Shown here one piece after another: positions 35,572 through 43,635 of a stretch of 63,895 nt of DNA; the first letter of the stretch is position 1; every line of letters begins with the position of its first letter. The stretch comes from Pigmentiphaga humi. Lineage in GTDB: Bacteria; Pseudomonadota; Gammaproteobacteria; Burkholderiales; Burkholderiaceae_B. The translations under genes and the position numbers were made by a program. The stretch spans positions 1-63,895 of the forward strand of contig NZ_UWPJ01000020.1 in NCBI RefSeq assembly GCF_900606115.1, given 5' to 3'. The notes beneath the pieces were generated by a model, which saw only the letters and a program-made list of their open reading frames with translations, did no database searches and was not told the origin of the DNA.

Positions 35572-36585
35572 ATGCGTGCTTTTGATTCCCTCGCTTGCGC
35601 CGGCACGATGCGCCGCCGCCTGCTCGGCACCGCCGTCGCCGTCATGGCCGGCGCGGCCGCAGCTCCCGTCGCCGCGCAGCCGGCCGACTGGCCCAGCCGT
35701 CCGATCAAGCTGGTCGTGCCGTTCCCGGCCGGCTCGTCGCCCGACATCATCGCCCGCGTCATCGCGCAGCCGCTGGGCAAGCAGCTCGGCCAGGCGATCG
35801 TCATCGACAACAAGCCGGGCGCCGGCGGCAACATCGGAACCGGCACGGTGGCCCACGCGGCGCCGGACGGCTACACCATGCTGTTCACCATCAACGGACC
35901 GCTGGCCACCGCGCCGGCGCTGTACAGCAAGCTCAACTACGATCCGCTCAAGGACCTGGCGCCGGTCACGCTGGTGGCCACCAGCCCCAACGTCCTGGTC
36001 GTGCCGCCTTCGCTGAACGTCGATTCGGTCAAGTCCTTCACCCAGCTGCTCAAGAAAGAGCCGGGCAAGCTGAACTACGGCTCCGTCGGCGCCGGCAGCT
36101 CCGCCCACCTGGCGATGGAACTGCTCAAGGGCAACGAGAACCTGGACATTCTGCACGTGCCTTATGCCGGCTTCCCGCAGGTCATCACCGCCATGCTGGG
36201 CGGCCAGGTGCAGGCCGGCTTCATGGTGCCGGCCATCGCCATGCCGCAGGTACGCGACGGCAAGGTCAAGGCGCTGGCCGTGACCAGCCTCAAGCGCAGC
36301 CCGGCGCTGCCCGACCTGCCCACCATGGCCGAAGCCGGCGTGCCCAACTTCGAGGTCATTTCCTGGCAAGCCGTCCTGATGCCGGCCGGCACGCCCCAGC
36401 CCATCATCGACCGGCTGAACAAGGAACTGGTGCAGATCATCAAGGACGAAGAGGTCCAGAAGCAGCTCACCGCGCAGTACTTCACGGCTGCGCCGTCCAC
36501 GCCGGCCGAACTGACCGCGCTGATCAAGAAAGAACAGCAGACCCTGGGCGCGGTGATCAAGCGCCTGAACCTGACGCTGGACTGA
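35572..36585 (+). CDS. Bug-family periplasmic solute-binding protein
   Basis: A 337-residue TctC/Bug receptor. The signal peptide is long (ending near VAA-Q), then WPSRPIKLVVPFPAGSSPDIIARVI and GQAIVIDNKPGAGGNIGTG are typical. GGAG precedes the ATG. It stands alone: neighbours on both sides are unrelated and no transporter genes are near. Confidence 0.92.
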   Translation: MRAFDSLACAGTMRRRLLGTAVAVMAGAAAAPVAAQPADWPSRPIKLVVPFPAGSSPDIIARVIAQPLGKQLGQAIVIDNKPGAGGNIGTGTVAHAAPDGYTMLFTINGPLATAPALYSKLNYDPLKDLAPVTLVATSPNVLVVPPSLNVDSVKSFTQLLKKEPGKLNYGSVGAGSSAHLAMELLKGNENLDILHVPYAGFPQVITAMLGGQVQAGFMVPAIAMPQVRDGKVKALAVTSLKRSPALPDLPTMAEAGVPNFEVISWQAVLMPAGTPQPIIDRLNKELVQIIKDEEVQKQLTAQYFTAAPSTPAELTALIKKEQQTLGAVIKRLNLTLD

Positions 36586-36606
36586 TCCGGCTCGGCGGGC
36601 CGGCGC

Positions 36607-37896
36607 ATGTCCCCAGGGCGTGCCGCCGGCCGAGGCCGCCGCGGCGTCTCCCGCGTCCATCCAGTGGATGAGCCCATCGTCGCCGCGGCGCGGGCGCTCG
36701 CCGCCGGCGACCCCCTAGACGCACTGAATCGCATCGCCTTGCGCGACGATGCGGACGCGCTCGCGCTGCGCGGCATCGCCATGGCGCAGTTGGGCGAGCT
36801 GGGCCGCGCCCGGACCTTGGTCCGGCGCGCAGCGCGCGCTTTCGGCCAGCGTTCGCCGGTGGCGCGCGCCCGCTGCGTGGTGGCCGAGGCGGAGATCGCG
36901 CTGGCCGCGCGCGAACTGGACTGGCCCACGCAGGCGCTGGAGGCCGCTCGCACCCTTCTCGAGGCGCGGGGCGACCGGCACAACGCCGCGCACGCGCGTT
37001 TGCTCGAGGCTCGCCACGCATTGCTGCTCGGCCGCCTCGATACGGCCGAACGCGCGCTGGCCTCGCTCGATGCTTCTATTGCCTTCCTGCGGCCCGCCGC
37101 GCGCGCGGCCCATGCCATGGCCGAAGCCGGCGTCGCCGTGCGCAGGGTGCGCGCGGCCGCGGCGCGCGCCGCGCTGGCCCGGGCGCGCCAGGCGGCGCAG
37201 TCGGCGGGCATTCCCGCGCTGGAAGCGGAAATCGGCCTGGCCGCGCGCCATCTCGATCTGCCGGCGGCCCGCCTGATCGCGCGCGGAGGCGAGCAGCCGC
37301 TGTTGCTCGACGAGGTGGAGGCATTGCAGGCCAGCGCCATGCTGGTGATCGACGCCTGCCGGCACGTGGTGCGCGCCGGCAGGCTTTCCGTGCCGCTGGC
37401 GCGCCGGCCGGTGCTGTTCGAGCTGGCGCGCGCGCTGGGGTTGGCCTGGCCCGAAGACGTTCCGCGCGCCGACCTCATCGCGCGCGTCTTTCGCACCCGC
37501 CATCCCGACGAGACGCACCGCGCGCGGCTGCGCGTCGAAATGGGGCGCTTGCGCGCGGCCCTGGAGCCGATTGCCGGCGTCCGGGCGACCTCGCGCGGTT
37601 TCCTGCTGGCGCCGGCCCGGCCGGGCGAGGTCGGCGTGCTCGAACACCCGGCGCGCGAACCGCACGCGCACGTACTGGCGCTGCTTGCCGACGGCCAGCC
37701 CTGGTCCAGTTCCGCCATGGCGCTGGCGCTCGGGTCGAGCCAACGGACGGTGCAGCGCGCGCTGGACGCGCTGGGCCGGGAGGGCAAGGTCCAGGCCTTC
37801 GGCCAGGGCCGGGCCCGGCGCTGGGCGGCCTCGCCGCTGCCGGGATTCGCGACAAGCTTGTTACTCCCACCGCCGCTGCCGGCGGACCTAGGATGA
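36607..37896 (+). CDS. Predicted DNA-binding regulator with helical repeat domain
   Basis: A 429-residue, very Ala/Arg-rich protein. Residues about 30-220 look like TPR-type helical repeats. Residues about 280-340 resemble an OmpR/BTAD-like winged helix (RLRVEMGRLRAALEPIAGVRATSRGFLL). The end carries a second HTH-like stretch (SSSAMALALGSSQRTVQRALDALGREGKVQ). It lies 37 bp upstream of a beta-propeller gene it may control. The start is uncertain because the first 20 residues are low complexity. No specific function recognised. Confidence 0.6.
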   Translation: MSPGRAAGRGRRGVSRVHPVDEPIVAAARALAAGDPLDALNRIALRDDADALALRGIAMAQLGELGRARTLVRRAARAFGQRSPVARARCVVAEAEIALAARELDWPTQALEAARTLLEARGDRHNAAHARLLEARHALLLGRLDTAERALASLDASIAFLRPAARAAHAMAEAGVAVRRVRAAAARAALARARQAAQSAGIPALEAEIGLAARHLDLPAARLIARGGEQPLLLDEVEALQASAMLVIDACRHVVRAGRLSVPLARRPVLFELARALGLAWPEDVPRADLIARVFRTRHPDETHRARLRVEMGRLRAALEPIAGVRATSRGFLLAPARPGEVGVLEHPAREPHAHVLALLADGQPWSSSAMALALGSSQRTVQRALDALGREGKVQAFGQGRARRWAASPLPGFATSLLLPPPLPADLG

Positions 37897-37933
37897 CTCC
37901 TGCGTACCCCATCATCCCGGAAAGGAGCACATC

Positions 37934-38596
37934 ATGAATACATTCCAAGCGCACATCGTCCGCGAATACGGACCCTTCCCCGGCGCCGAGGCCATCCACG
38001 GCGTGAGCTACGATGGCCGCCTCGTCTGGTTCGCCACCGGCGAGAAACTCCAGGCTCTCGATCCGGCCAGCGGCGAGGTCGTTCGCACGATCGACGTTGC
38101 CGCGCGGGCCGGCACGGCCTACGACGGCCGGCACTTGTTCCAGCTCGCGGACGGTCGCATCAACAAGATCGACCCTGGTACCGGCGGGGTCATCGCCACG
38201 ATCGCATCGCCCGCCGGCGAGGACAGTTCGGGGCTGGCCTGGGCCGAAGGCTCGCTCTGGGTCGGACACTACAAGGCGCGCCGGATCCTCCAGCTCGACC
38301 CGGAAACCGGCACATTGCTGCGGGTCATCGCGGCCGAGCGCTTCGTCACCGGCGTGACCTGGGTCGATGGCCAGCTGTGGCACGGTACCTGGGAAGACGG
38401 CGCCAGCGACTTGCGGCGGCTCGATCCGGCCAGCGGCGAGGTGCAGGAGGTGGTCGGCATGCCGTCCGGCACGGGTGTCTCCGGACTGGAGTCGGACGGC
38501 GCGGATCTGTTCTTCTGCGGCGGGGGCGAGAGCGGCAAGCTGCGCACCGTGCGCCGTCCGCGCGGCGCCGCGCGAGCGGACGTGAACAGGTCCTAG
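37934..38596 (+). CDS. Small beta-propeller protein of unknown function
   Basis: A 220-residue protein made of about five repeats of the type LDPxSGEV / WxxGxLWVG, as in glutamine cyclotransferase-like or NHL/YncE propellers. It has no signal peptide. AAGGAGC precedes the ATG. Residues needed for cyclotransferase activity cannot be checked by eye. Probably co-transcribed with the regulator upstream. Confidence 0.65.
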   Translation: MNTFQAHIVREYGPFPGAEAIHGVSYDGRLVWFATGEKLQALDPASGEVVRTIDVAARAGTAYDGRHLFQLADGRINKIDPGTGGVIATIASPAGEDSSGLAWAEGSLWVGHYKARRILQLDPETGTLLRVIAAERFVTGVTWVDGQLWHGTWEDGASDLRRLDPASGEVQEVVGMPSGTGVSGLESDGADLFFCGGGESGKLRTVRRPRGAARADVNRS

Positions 38597-38615
38597 GCGC
38601 GGTCTCGTCCCAGGC

Positions 38616-39746
38616 TCAGGCGGCCCGGCGCATCGCCCGGTCGGCTCCTTCCCGCAGCGCCGCCAGCTTCATCCATGTGATGGCCGGGTCGATCTTGCCG
38701 TAGTTGGCGAAGGTGCCGAAGCCGCAATCGGTGCTCGCCACCACGCGGTCTTCGCCGACGAAGGACGTGAAACGCTCGATGCGCTGCCGGATCAGTTCCG
38801 GATGCTCGACATAGTTCGAACAGCTGTCGATCAGGCCGGGCGCGAGGATTTTTTCCTCGGGCAGCTTGGCTGCGCGCCAGATTTCCCATTCATGCTCGTG
38901 GCGCGGATTGGCGGCTTCGAACAGGATGGTGGCGGGGCGTGCCGCCAGCACTGCGTCGATGATCTTCTCCAGTGCGATGTCGCAGTGATGCGGGCCCTCG
39001 TAGTTGCCCCAGCAGATGTGCATGCGCAGTCTCTCGGCGGGAATGTTGCGCGTGGCGGCGTTCAGCGCCTCCACGTTCTGCCAGACGCGCTCGATGAACT
39101 CGGCTTCGCCGAGATTCTGATAGCCGGTATGCGCCGACATCGCCAGGTCCGGACAGTCGAGTTGCAAATCGAGGCCGGCCGCGGCAATGGCTTCGTATTC
39201 GGGCTGCATGGCCTGCACCAGGTCGGCCAGGTAGGCCTCGTGCGTGGGGTAGTGCTGGTTGGGCTGGAAGGCCGTGACCAGGCCGGGCGAGGCCGCGTTC
39301 ATGAAGCCGCGGCGGCCCTGGCCGTGCCGCTGGAGCGCGGACTGGAAGCGGCGGATGTCGGCCAGGCAGGGCTCCAGCGTGCGCAGCTTGACCGGCCCGA
39401 TGCAGGCCGCGCGCACGAACTCCTGCGCGCCCATGATGGCGGCGAGTTTCTTGCGCAGTTCGGGAAAAGGCGCGAGATCCTTGGCCGGCGTGCGGTCCAC
39501 GTGGCCGCCGAAGCCTTCCAGGCGTTCGGTGATGTAGGTGGCATAGCCGACCTTGCCGAGTTCGCCGTCGCTCATGATGTCCACGCCCGCCTCGGCCTGC
39601 TTGCGCACCGCTTCATCGATGGCGGCCTGCACGACGGCTTCGAAGTGCTCCGCCTCGACCTCCTGGCCGTGGTCGCGCGCGAGCAGCAGTTGCGCCAATT
39701 CGTCTCCGCGCGGGAGGCTGCCGACGTGGGTGGTGAGGATGGGCAT
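38616..39746 (-). CDS. Cobalamin-independent methionine synthase (MetE C-domain) family protein
   Basis: A 376-residue stand-alone MetE-type TIM barrel. TTHVGSLPRGDELAQLL is the start signature. MHICWGNYEGPH and STDCGFGTFA hold the His and two Cys expected for zinc. Such short MetE-like proteins are methyltransferases or related C-S enzymes of unclear substrate, not full MetE (about 760 residues). It is convergent with the propeller gene. Confidence 0.85.
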   Translation of the reverse strand: MPILTTHVGSLPRGDELAQLLLARDHGQEVEAEHFEAVVQAAIDEAVRKQAEAGVDIMSDGELGKVGYATYITERLEGFGGHVDRTPAKDLAPFPELRKKLAAIMGAQEFVRAACIGPVKLRTLEPCLADIRRFQSALQRHGQGRRGFMNAASPGLVTAFQPNQHYPTHEAYLADLVQAMQPEYEAIAAAGLDLQLDCPDLAMSAHTGYQNLGEAEFIERVWQNVEALNAATRNIPAERLRMHICWGNYEGPHHCDIALEKIIDAVLAARPATILFEAANPRHEHEWEIWRAAKLPEEKILAPGLIDSCSNYVEHPELIRQRIERFTSFVGEDRVVASTDCGFGTFANYGKIDPAITWMKLAALREGADRAMRRAA

Positions 39747-39935
39747 GGCATTCCTTAGGGTTCATGGGCGCGAGTCTGTCCGCGCCAGGCGGGCGGCATA
39801 TTCGCCGGAGGTATGTTAGCCGTTCTGCGCGGTTCGCCCGGCATCCTGGGCAGGTCTGGGCCTGTTGGCGTCGTCGAGACGGAATATCATGGTTCCATGA
39901 TCCCGCGCGTTCACGATTTTTCGACGGAGACCCTC

Positions 39936-41381
39936 ATGCATGAGTTGCCCAAGCTGCACACTGGACTTTACATAGACGGCCACTGGGTGCCCGCCTCGGA
40001 CCGGGGCACGTTCAAGGTGTCGGATCCCGCGACCGGCAAGGTGCTGGCCGAGGTGGCGGACGGCGGCATCGCCGAGGCGCGGGCCGCCGCAGACGCCGCC
40101 GCGGCGGCGCTGCCGAAGTGGTCGGCCGTGCCCGCGCGCGAGCGCGCCGAGATCCTGCGCAAGGTGCACGGGCTGATGATGGAGCGGCTGGAGACCCTCG
40201 CGCGCATCATCACGCTGGAAAACGGCAAGCCCCTGTCCGACAGCCGCGCCGAGGTGCGCTACGCGGCCGAGTTCTTCCGTTGGTATTCGGAGGAAGCCTG
40301 CCGCAACCTCGGCTCGCTGAGCCATGCGCCGGCGGGCGGCTACCGCATCATGGTCCAGCACCAGCCCATAGGCGTGGTGGTGCTGGTCACGCCATGGAAC
40401 TTCCCGGCCGCCATGGGTACGCGCAAGATCGCGCCGGCGCTGGCGGCGGGCTGCACCGCGCTGGTCAAGCCCGCGTCCGCCACGCCGCTGACCATGCTGG
40501 CGCTGGCCGAGCTGCTGGAAGAAGCCGGCGTGCCGGCGGGCGTGGTCAACATCGTGCCGTCGTCGCGCTCTTCGCCGCTGGTGGACCACTGGCTGCACGA
40601 CCCGCGCATCCGGCTGCTGTCGTTCACCGGTTCGACCGAAGTGGGCCGCACGCTGATCAAGGCCGCCGCCGACCAGGTGCTCAAGACGCCCATGGAGCTG
40701 GGCGGCAACGCGCCGTTCCTGGTCCTGGACGATGCCGACGTGGCGGCCGCCGTCGACGGCGCGATGATCGCCAAGATGCGCAATATGGGCGAGGCCTGCA
40801 CGGCGGCCAACCGCTTCTATGCGGGAGCCGGGGTCTACGATGCCTTCGTCGAGGCGTTCGCCGAGCGCATGCGCGCCCAGAAGATCGGCCACGGCCTGGA
40901 CGAAGGGACGCAGGTCGGCAGCCTGGTGGACGAGGCGACCCGCGACAAGGTCGACGAGCTGGTGCAGGACGCCGTGGGCCGGGGCGCGAGGCTGGTCTGC
41001 GGCGGCAGCCGCGTGCCGGGGCCGGGCTATTTCTACGAGCCCACGGTGCTGGCCGACGTGCCGCTCGACAGCCGCCTGCTGGCCGAAGAGATCTTCGGGC
41101 CGGTCGCGCCCATCGTGAAGGCGGACTCCGCCGAGCGCATGCTCGAACTGGCCAATGCCACCGAATACGGCCTGGTGGCCTACGTCTACAGCGGCGACCT
41201 GGCGCGCGGCCTCAAGCTCGCCGAAGGCCTGGAGTTCGGCATGGTGGCGGTCAATCGCGGCCTGGTTTCCGATCCGGCCGCGCCGTTCGGCGGCATGAAG
41301 CAGAGCGGGCTGGGACGCGAGGGCAGCTACGAGGGCATGCAGGAGTACATGGAGACCAAGTACATCGCGGTGGATTGGTAG
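39936..41381 (+). CDS. NAD(P)-dependent succinate-semialdehyde dehydrogenase family enzyme
   Basis: A 481-residue aldehyde dehydrogenase. TPWNFPAAMGTRKIAPALAAG binds cofactor, ELGGNAPFLVL holds the catalytic Glu, and GEACTAANRFY the catalytic Cys. The closest style is GabD/SSADH. ATG at 39936 is chosen for the GGAG 7 nt upstream; an upstream in-frame ATG at 39897 adds 13 residues without a ribosome site. Confidence 0.9.
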   Translation: MHELPKLHTGLYIDGHWVPASDRGTFKVSDPATGKVLAEVADGGIAEARAAADAAAAALPKWSAVPARERAEILRKVHGLMMERLETLARIITLENGKPLSDSRAEVRYAAEFFRWYSEEACRNLGSLSHAPAGGYRIMVQHQPIGVVVLVTPWNFPAAMGTRKIAPALAAGCTALVKPASATPLTMLALAELLEEAGVPAGVVNIVPSSRSSPLVDHWLHDPRIRLLSFTGSTEVGRTLIKAAADQVLKTPMELGGNAPFLVLDDADVAAAVDGAMIAKMRNMGEACTAANRFYAGAGVYDAFVEAFAERMRAQKIGHGLDEGTQVGSLVDEATRDKVDELVQDAVGRGARLVCGGSRVPGPGYFYEPTVLADVPLDSRLLAEEIFGPVAPIVKADSAERMLELANATEYGLVAYVYSGDLARGLKLAEGLEFGMVAVNRGLVSDPAAPFGGMKQSGLGREGSYEGMQEYMETKYIAVDW

Positions 41382-41396
41382 GCGAGGCGGACGCCG

Positions 41397-41890
41397 TCAA
41401 TTCGAACTGCCACCGGGATGCGTTTCCAGCCAGCGCCGTCCGATGCCCGTCAGCCGGTAGCGCTGGTTCCGGCTGTTGGGCTTGTCCGGCCGGGTCATTT
41501 CGCCATCGAGCCGCGCAAGCAGCGTTCCAACTTGCGGGGTAACTTGCGGGGTGGTGTCGCCGGCCGCCGGCCTCGGGATCACCGCCTTGAACTGGTTGCC
41601 CGCTATTTCGTCCTCGAACCGGATGTCGGGCCATTCCCCCAGGGCGCGCGGGATGCCGGTGCCCAAGCCGCGATATGGCAGGATGTGCGTGGCATGTTCG
41701 GTCAGCGTGGGATTGCGCCGCACGGTGCCAGGGAAGGCCACCGCTTTGACCATGAACGCGGGCTGGTAACTGGCTGCCTGCCGAACAGCAGCAGGCCCGC
41801 AAGATTGAGTTCCTGCCCGCTGGCCAAGCCGATGTTCTGCAACGATAGGGCTTGCTCAGACCATCGGGCACGCTGACGGCAATTACTACG
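41397..41890 (-). pseudogene. Remnant of an ATP-binding AlbA_2/RecG-like regulator
   Basis: The minus strand encodes the tail of a transcriptional regulator of the AlbA_2/HATPase (RecG-like) group: ILPYRGLGTGIPRAL then GNQFKAVIPRP, then a degenerate winged-helix tail. The preceding segment (ALSLQNIG, GQELNLAGLLLFG) is in another frame, so at least one frameshift lies near 41770. No N-terminal half is present, so the gene is truncated as well. It is a relic of an accessory gene between two housekeeping genes. Confidence 0.65.
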
Positions 41891-41913
41891 CCTTGCGCGA
41901 AGCACGCGCCGGC

Positions 41914-42384
41914 TCACATTCCACCCGCGTACCCCTGCTGCCGCCAGGCCTCGAACACCGCGACCGCCACTGAATTCGACAGGTTCAGGCTGCGCTGGCC
42001 CGGGCGCATGGGCAGGCGCAGCCGCTGCGCTTCGGGAAACGCGTCGCGGATGGCCGGGGGGAGGCCGGAGGTTTCGCTGCCGAACACGAACACGTCGCCC
42101 GGCAGGAAAGCCGCGGTGCCGAACGGCCGCGATCCTTTCGTGGTGAAGGCGAACACCCGGTCGGGCGCGGCGCCGGTGGCGGCGATGGCGTCGGCGAAAC
42201 CGTCATGCACTTTCATCGCGGCCCATTCGTGGTAATCGAGGCCCGCCCGCCGCAGCTTGGCGTCATCCAGCTCGAACCCCAGCGGCCGGACCAGATGCAG
42301 CTGCACGCCGGTATTGGCGGCCAGCCGGATGGCGTTGCCGGTGTTGGGCGGAATTTCTGGCGAGACGAGGACGACGTGGAACAC
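41914..42384 (-). CDS. trmL: tRNA (cytidine(34)-2'-O)-methyltransferase TrmL
   Basis: A 156-residue SPOUT methyltransferase that modifies the wobble base of tRNA-Leu. HVVLVSPEIPPNTGNAIRLAA at the start, FGSETSGLP and SLNLSNSVAVAVFEAWRQ form the SAM knot. GTG at 42384 matches the usual family start; an ATG at 42426 would add 14 residues. Confidence 0.92.
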   Translation of the reverse strand: MFHVVLVSPEIPPNTGNAIRLAANTGVQLHLVRPLGFELDDAKLRRAGLDYHEWAAMKVHDGFADAIAATGAAPDRVFAFTTKGSRPFGTAAFLPGDVFVFGSETSGLPPAIRDAFPEAQRLRLPMRPGQRSLNLSNSVAVAVFEAWRQQGYAGGM

Positions 42385-42588
42385 GGGTGAGCCGGAGAGG
42401 GTGAGGATGCGCCGATGGTACCGCATCGAGGCTGCGCGGCGGCCCGTCCCCCCGAGTTCGCGGGATTGCTGCCCCAACGGGGCCGCGGCAGAATCGCCCC
42501 CTTGCCCGCGCAATGCGCGGGATCGGCGCCCGGGTCCACGACTGCGCGTGAACTTCCCGGCGCCTGAACAGAAAAGGGGGAAGGGCTC

Positions 42589-43608
42589 GTGAAATGGATC
42601 CGGACGCTGCGGCCTGCCGCGGCATTGAGTCTTGCATGGGGGCTGGCCGGCTGCGTCACGCCGGGAGGCAATCAACCCGCGACCGAGCGCGGCGCCTTCG
42701 GCGTGCCGCTGGATCGTGTCGAGGTATCCGGCGCGGACTACGTCAAGGGCGAGAGCCGCATCGTCATCGGCGCTTTTCGCGTGGCGTTCAGCCAGTCCGC
42801 CAAAGCCGCGTCGCAGCGCAGCGCGCTCTTCAGCTCGGGCTCGGCCTCGGCCGCCATGAGCGGCAAGCTGCGCGGGCTGGAGCCGGCCGATTACCAGGCC
42901 ATCGCCGACGCGGCCTATGCCGATTTCATCGCCAGGTTGCGCGCGGGAGGCTTCGCCGTCATCGAGCCGTCGGCGCTGGGCGCCGCGTCGGCCTACGCCC
43001 GGATGGCAGCCGTCGCCAATCCTGCCGCGCTCGATTCCAGCGCGACCGGCGACGTGCTGATGGTCGCGCCGACGGGTGTCAAGCTGGCCTTGTTCCCTGG
43101 CGAATCCGGCGTCGCCTCCGGCTTTGCCGGCTTCGATGCCAACAACCCCATGCGCGTACTGCCCGAGCTGGTCAAGGAGCAGAAGGCGGGGGTGGCCCAG
43201 GTCACCTACTACATCGATTTTCTGAATACCGCGAGCAGCGGCAACTCGCTGGTGGCCGGCGGCGCCGCCGAAGTATCGATGGGGCAGGGGCTGTCCGTGC
43301 GGGCGGGAAGCGGGGTCAACTACACCACCGTGCGCGGCAGCCAGTGCGTCGGCTATTGCCCGAATGCGACCACGGTGGTGAAGCTGGGCCAGGCGGTCCA
43401 TTCGCAGGAGGCCTACGGCACGACGCGCGACGTGACCAATACCGCCGTCAATGTCATCGGCGCGGTATCCGGCCTGCTGAGCGGCCGCAGCTTCGAGCGC
43501 AAGGACATCGAAGTGGACGCCGATGCGGCCCGCTACCGGGCCATTGCCGGCACGTTGCTGGGCGAAGCCAACGCGGCCCTGACCGGGGCCATGACGCGCG
43601 CGCGTTGA
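42589..43608 (+). CDS. Predicted outer-membrane lipoprotein of unknown function
   Basis: A 339-residue protein with a lipoprotein signal (basic start, hydrophobic core, lipobox LAGC, Cys 22; GTG start). The mature part is Ala/Gly/Ser rich with a short CVGYC pair (two Cys) near 258-262 and no domain I recognise. GGGGAAGGGC precedes the start. Convergent with the P450 gene, sharing a terminator. Confidence 0.75.
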   Translation: MKWIRTLRPAAALSLAWGLAGCVTPGGNQPATERGAFGVPLDRVEVSGADYVKGESRIVIGAFRVAFSQSAKAASQRSALFSSGSASAAMSGKLRGLEPADYQAIADAAYADFIARLRAGGFAVIEPSALGAASAYARMAAVANPAALDSSATGDVLMVAPTGVKLALFPGESGVASGFAGFDANNPMRVLPELVKEQKAGVAQVTYYIDFLNTASSGNSLVAGGAAEVSMGQGLSVRAGSGVNYTTVRGSQCVGYCPNATTVVKLGQAVHSQEAYGTTRDVTNTAVNVIGAVSGLLSGRSFERKDIEVDADAARYRAIAGTLLGEANAALTGAMTRAR

Positions 43609-43614
43609 ACGCAG

Positions 43615-43633
43615 CGGGCGGCTGCGCCCGTTT
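43615..43633. terminator. Shared terminator hairpin between convergent genes
   Basis: CGGGCG-GCTG-CGCCCG, then TTT. It lies in the 27-bp gap between the lipoprotein and P450 stops and can serve both strands, although the U-run is short. Confidence 0.6.
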
Positions 43634-43635
43634 CG

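Noticed and set aside
36000..37900. Antisense frames of more than 500 codons opposite the regulator gene
   Set aside because: Ser/Arg-rich translations from a GC-rich alternating pattern; no ribosome site and no domain.
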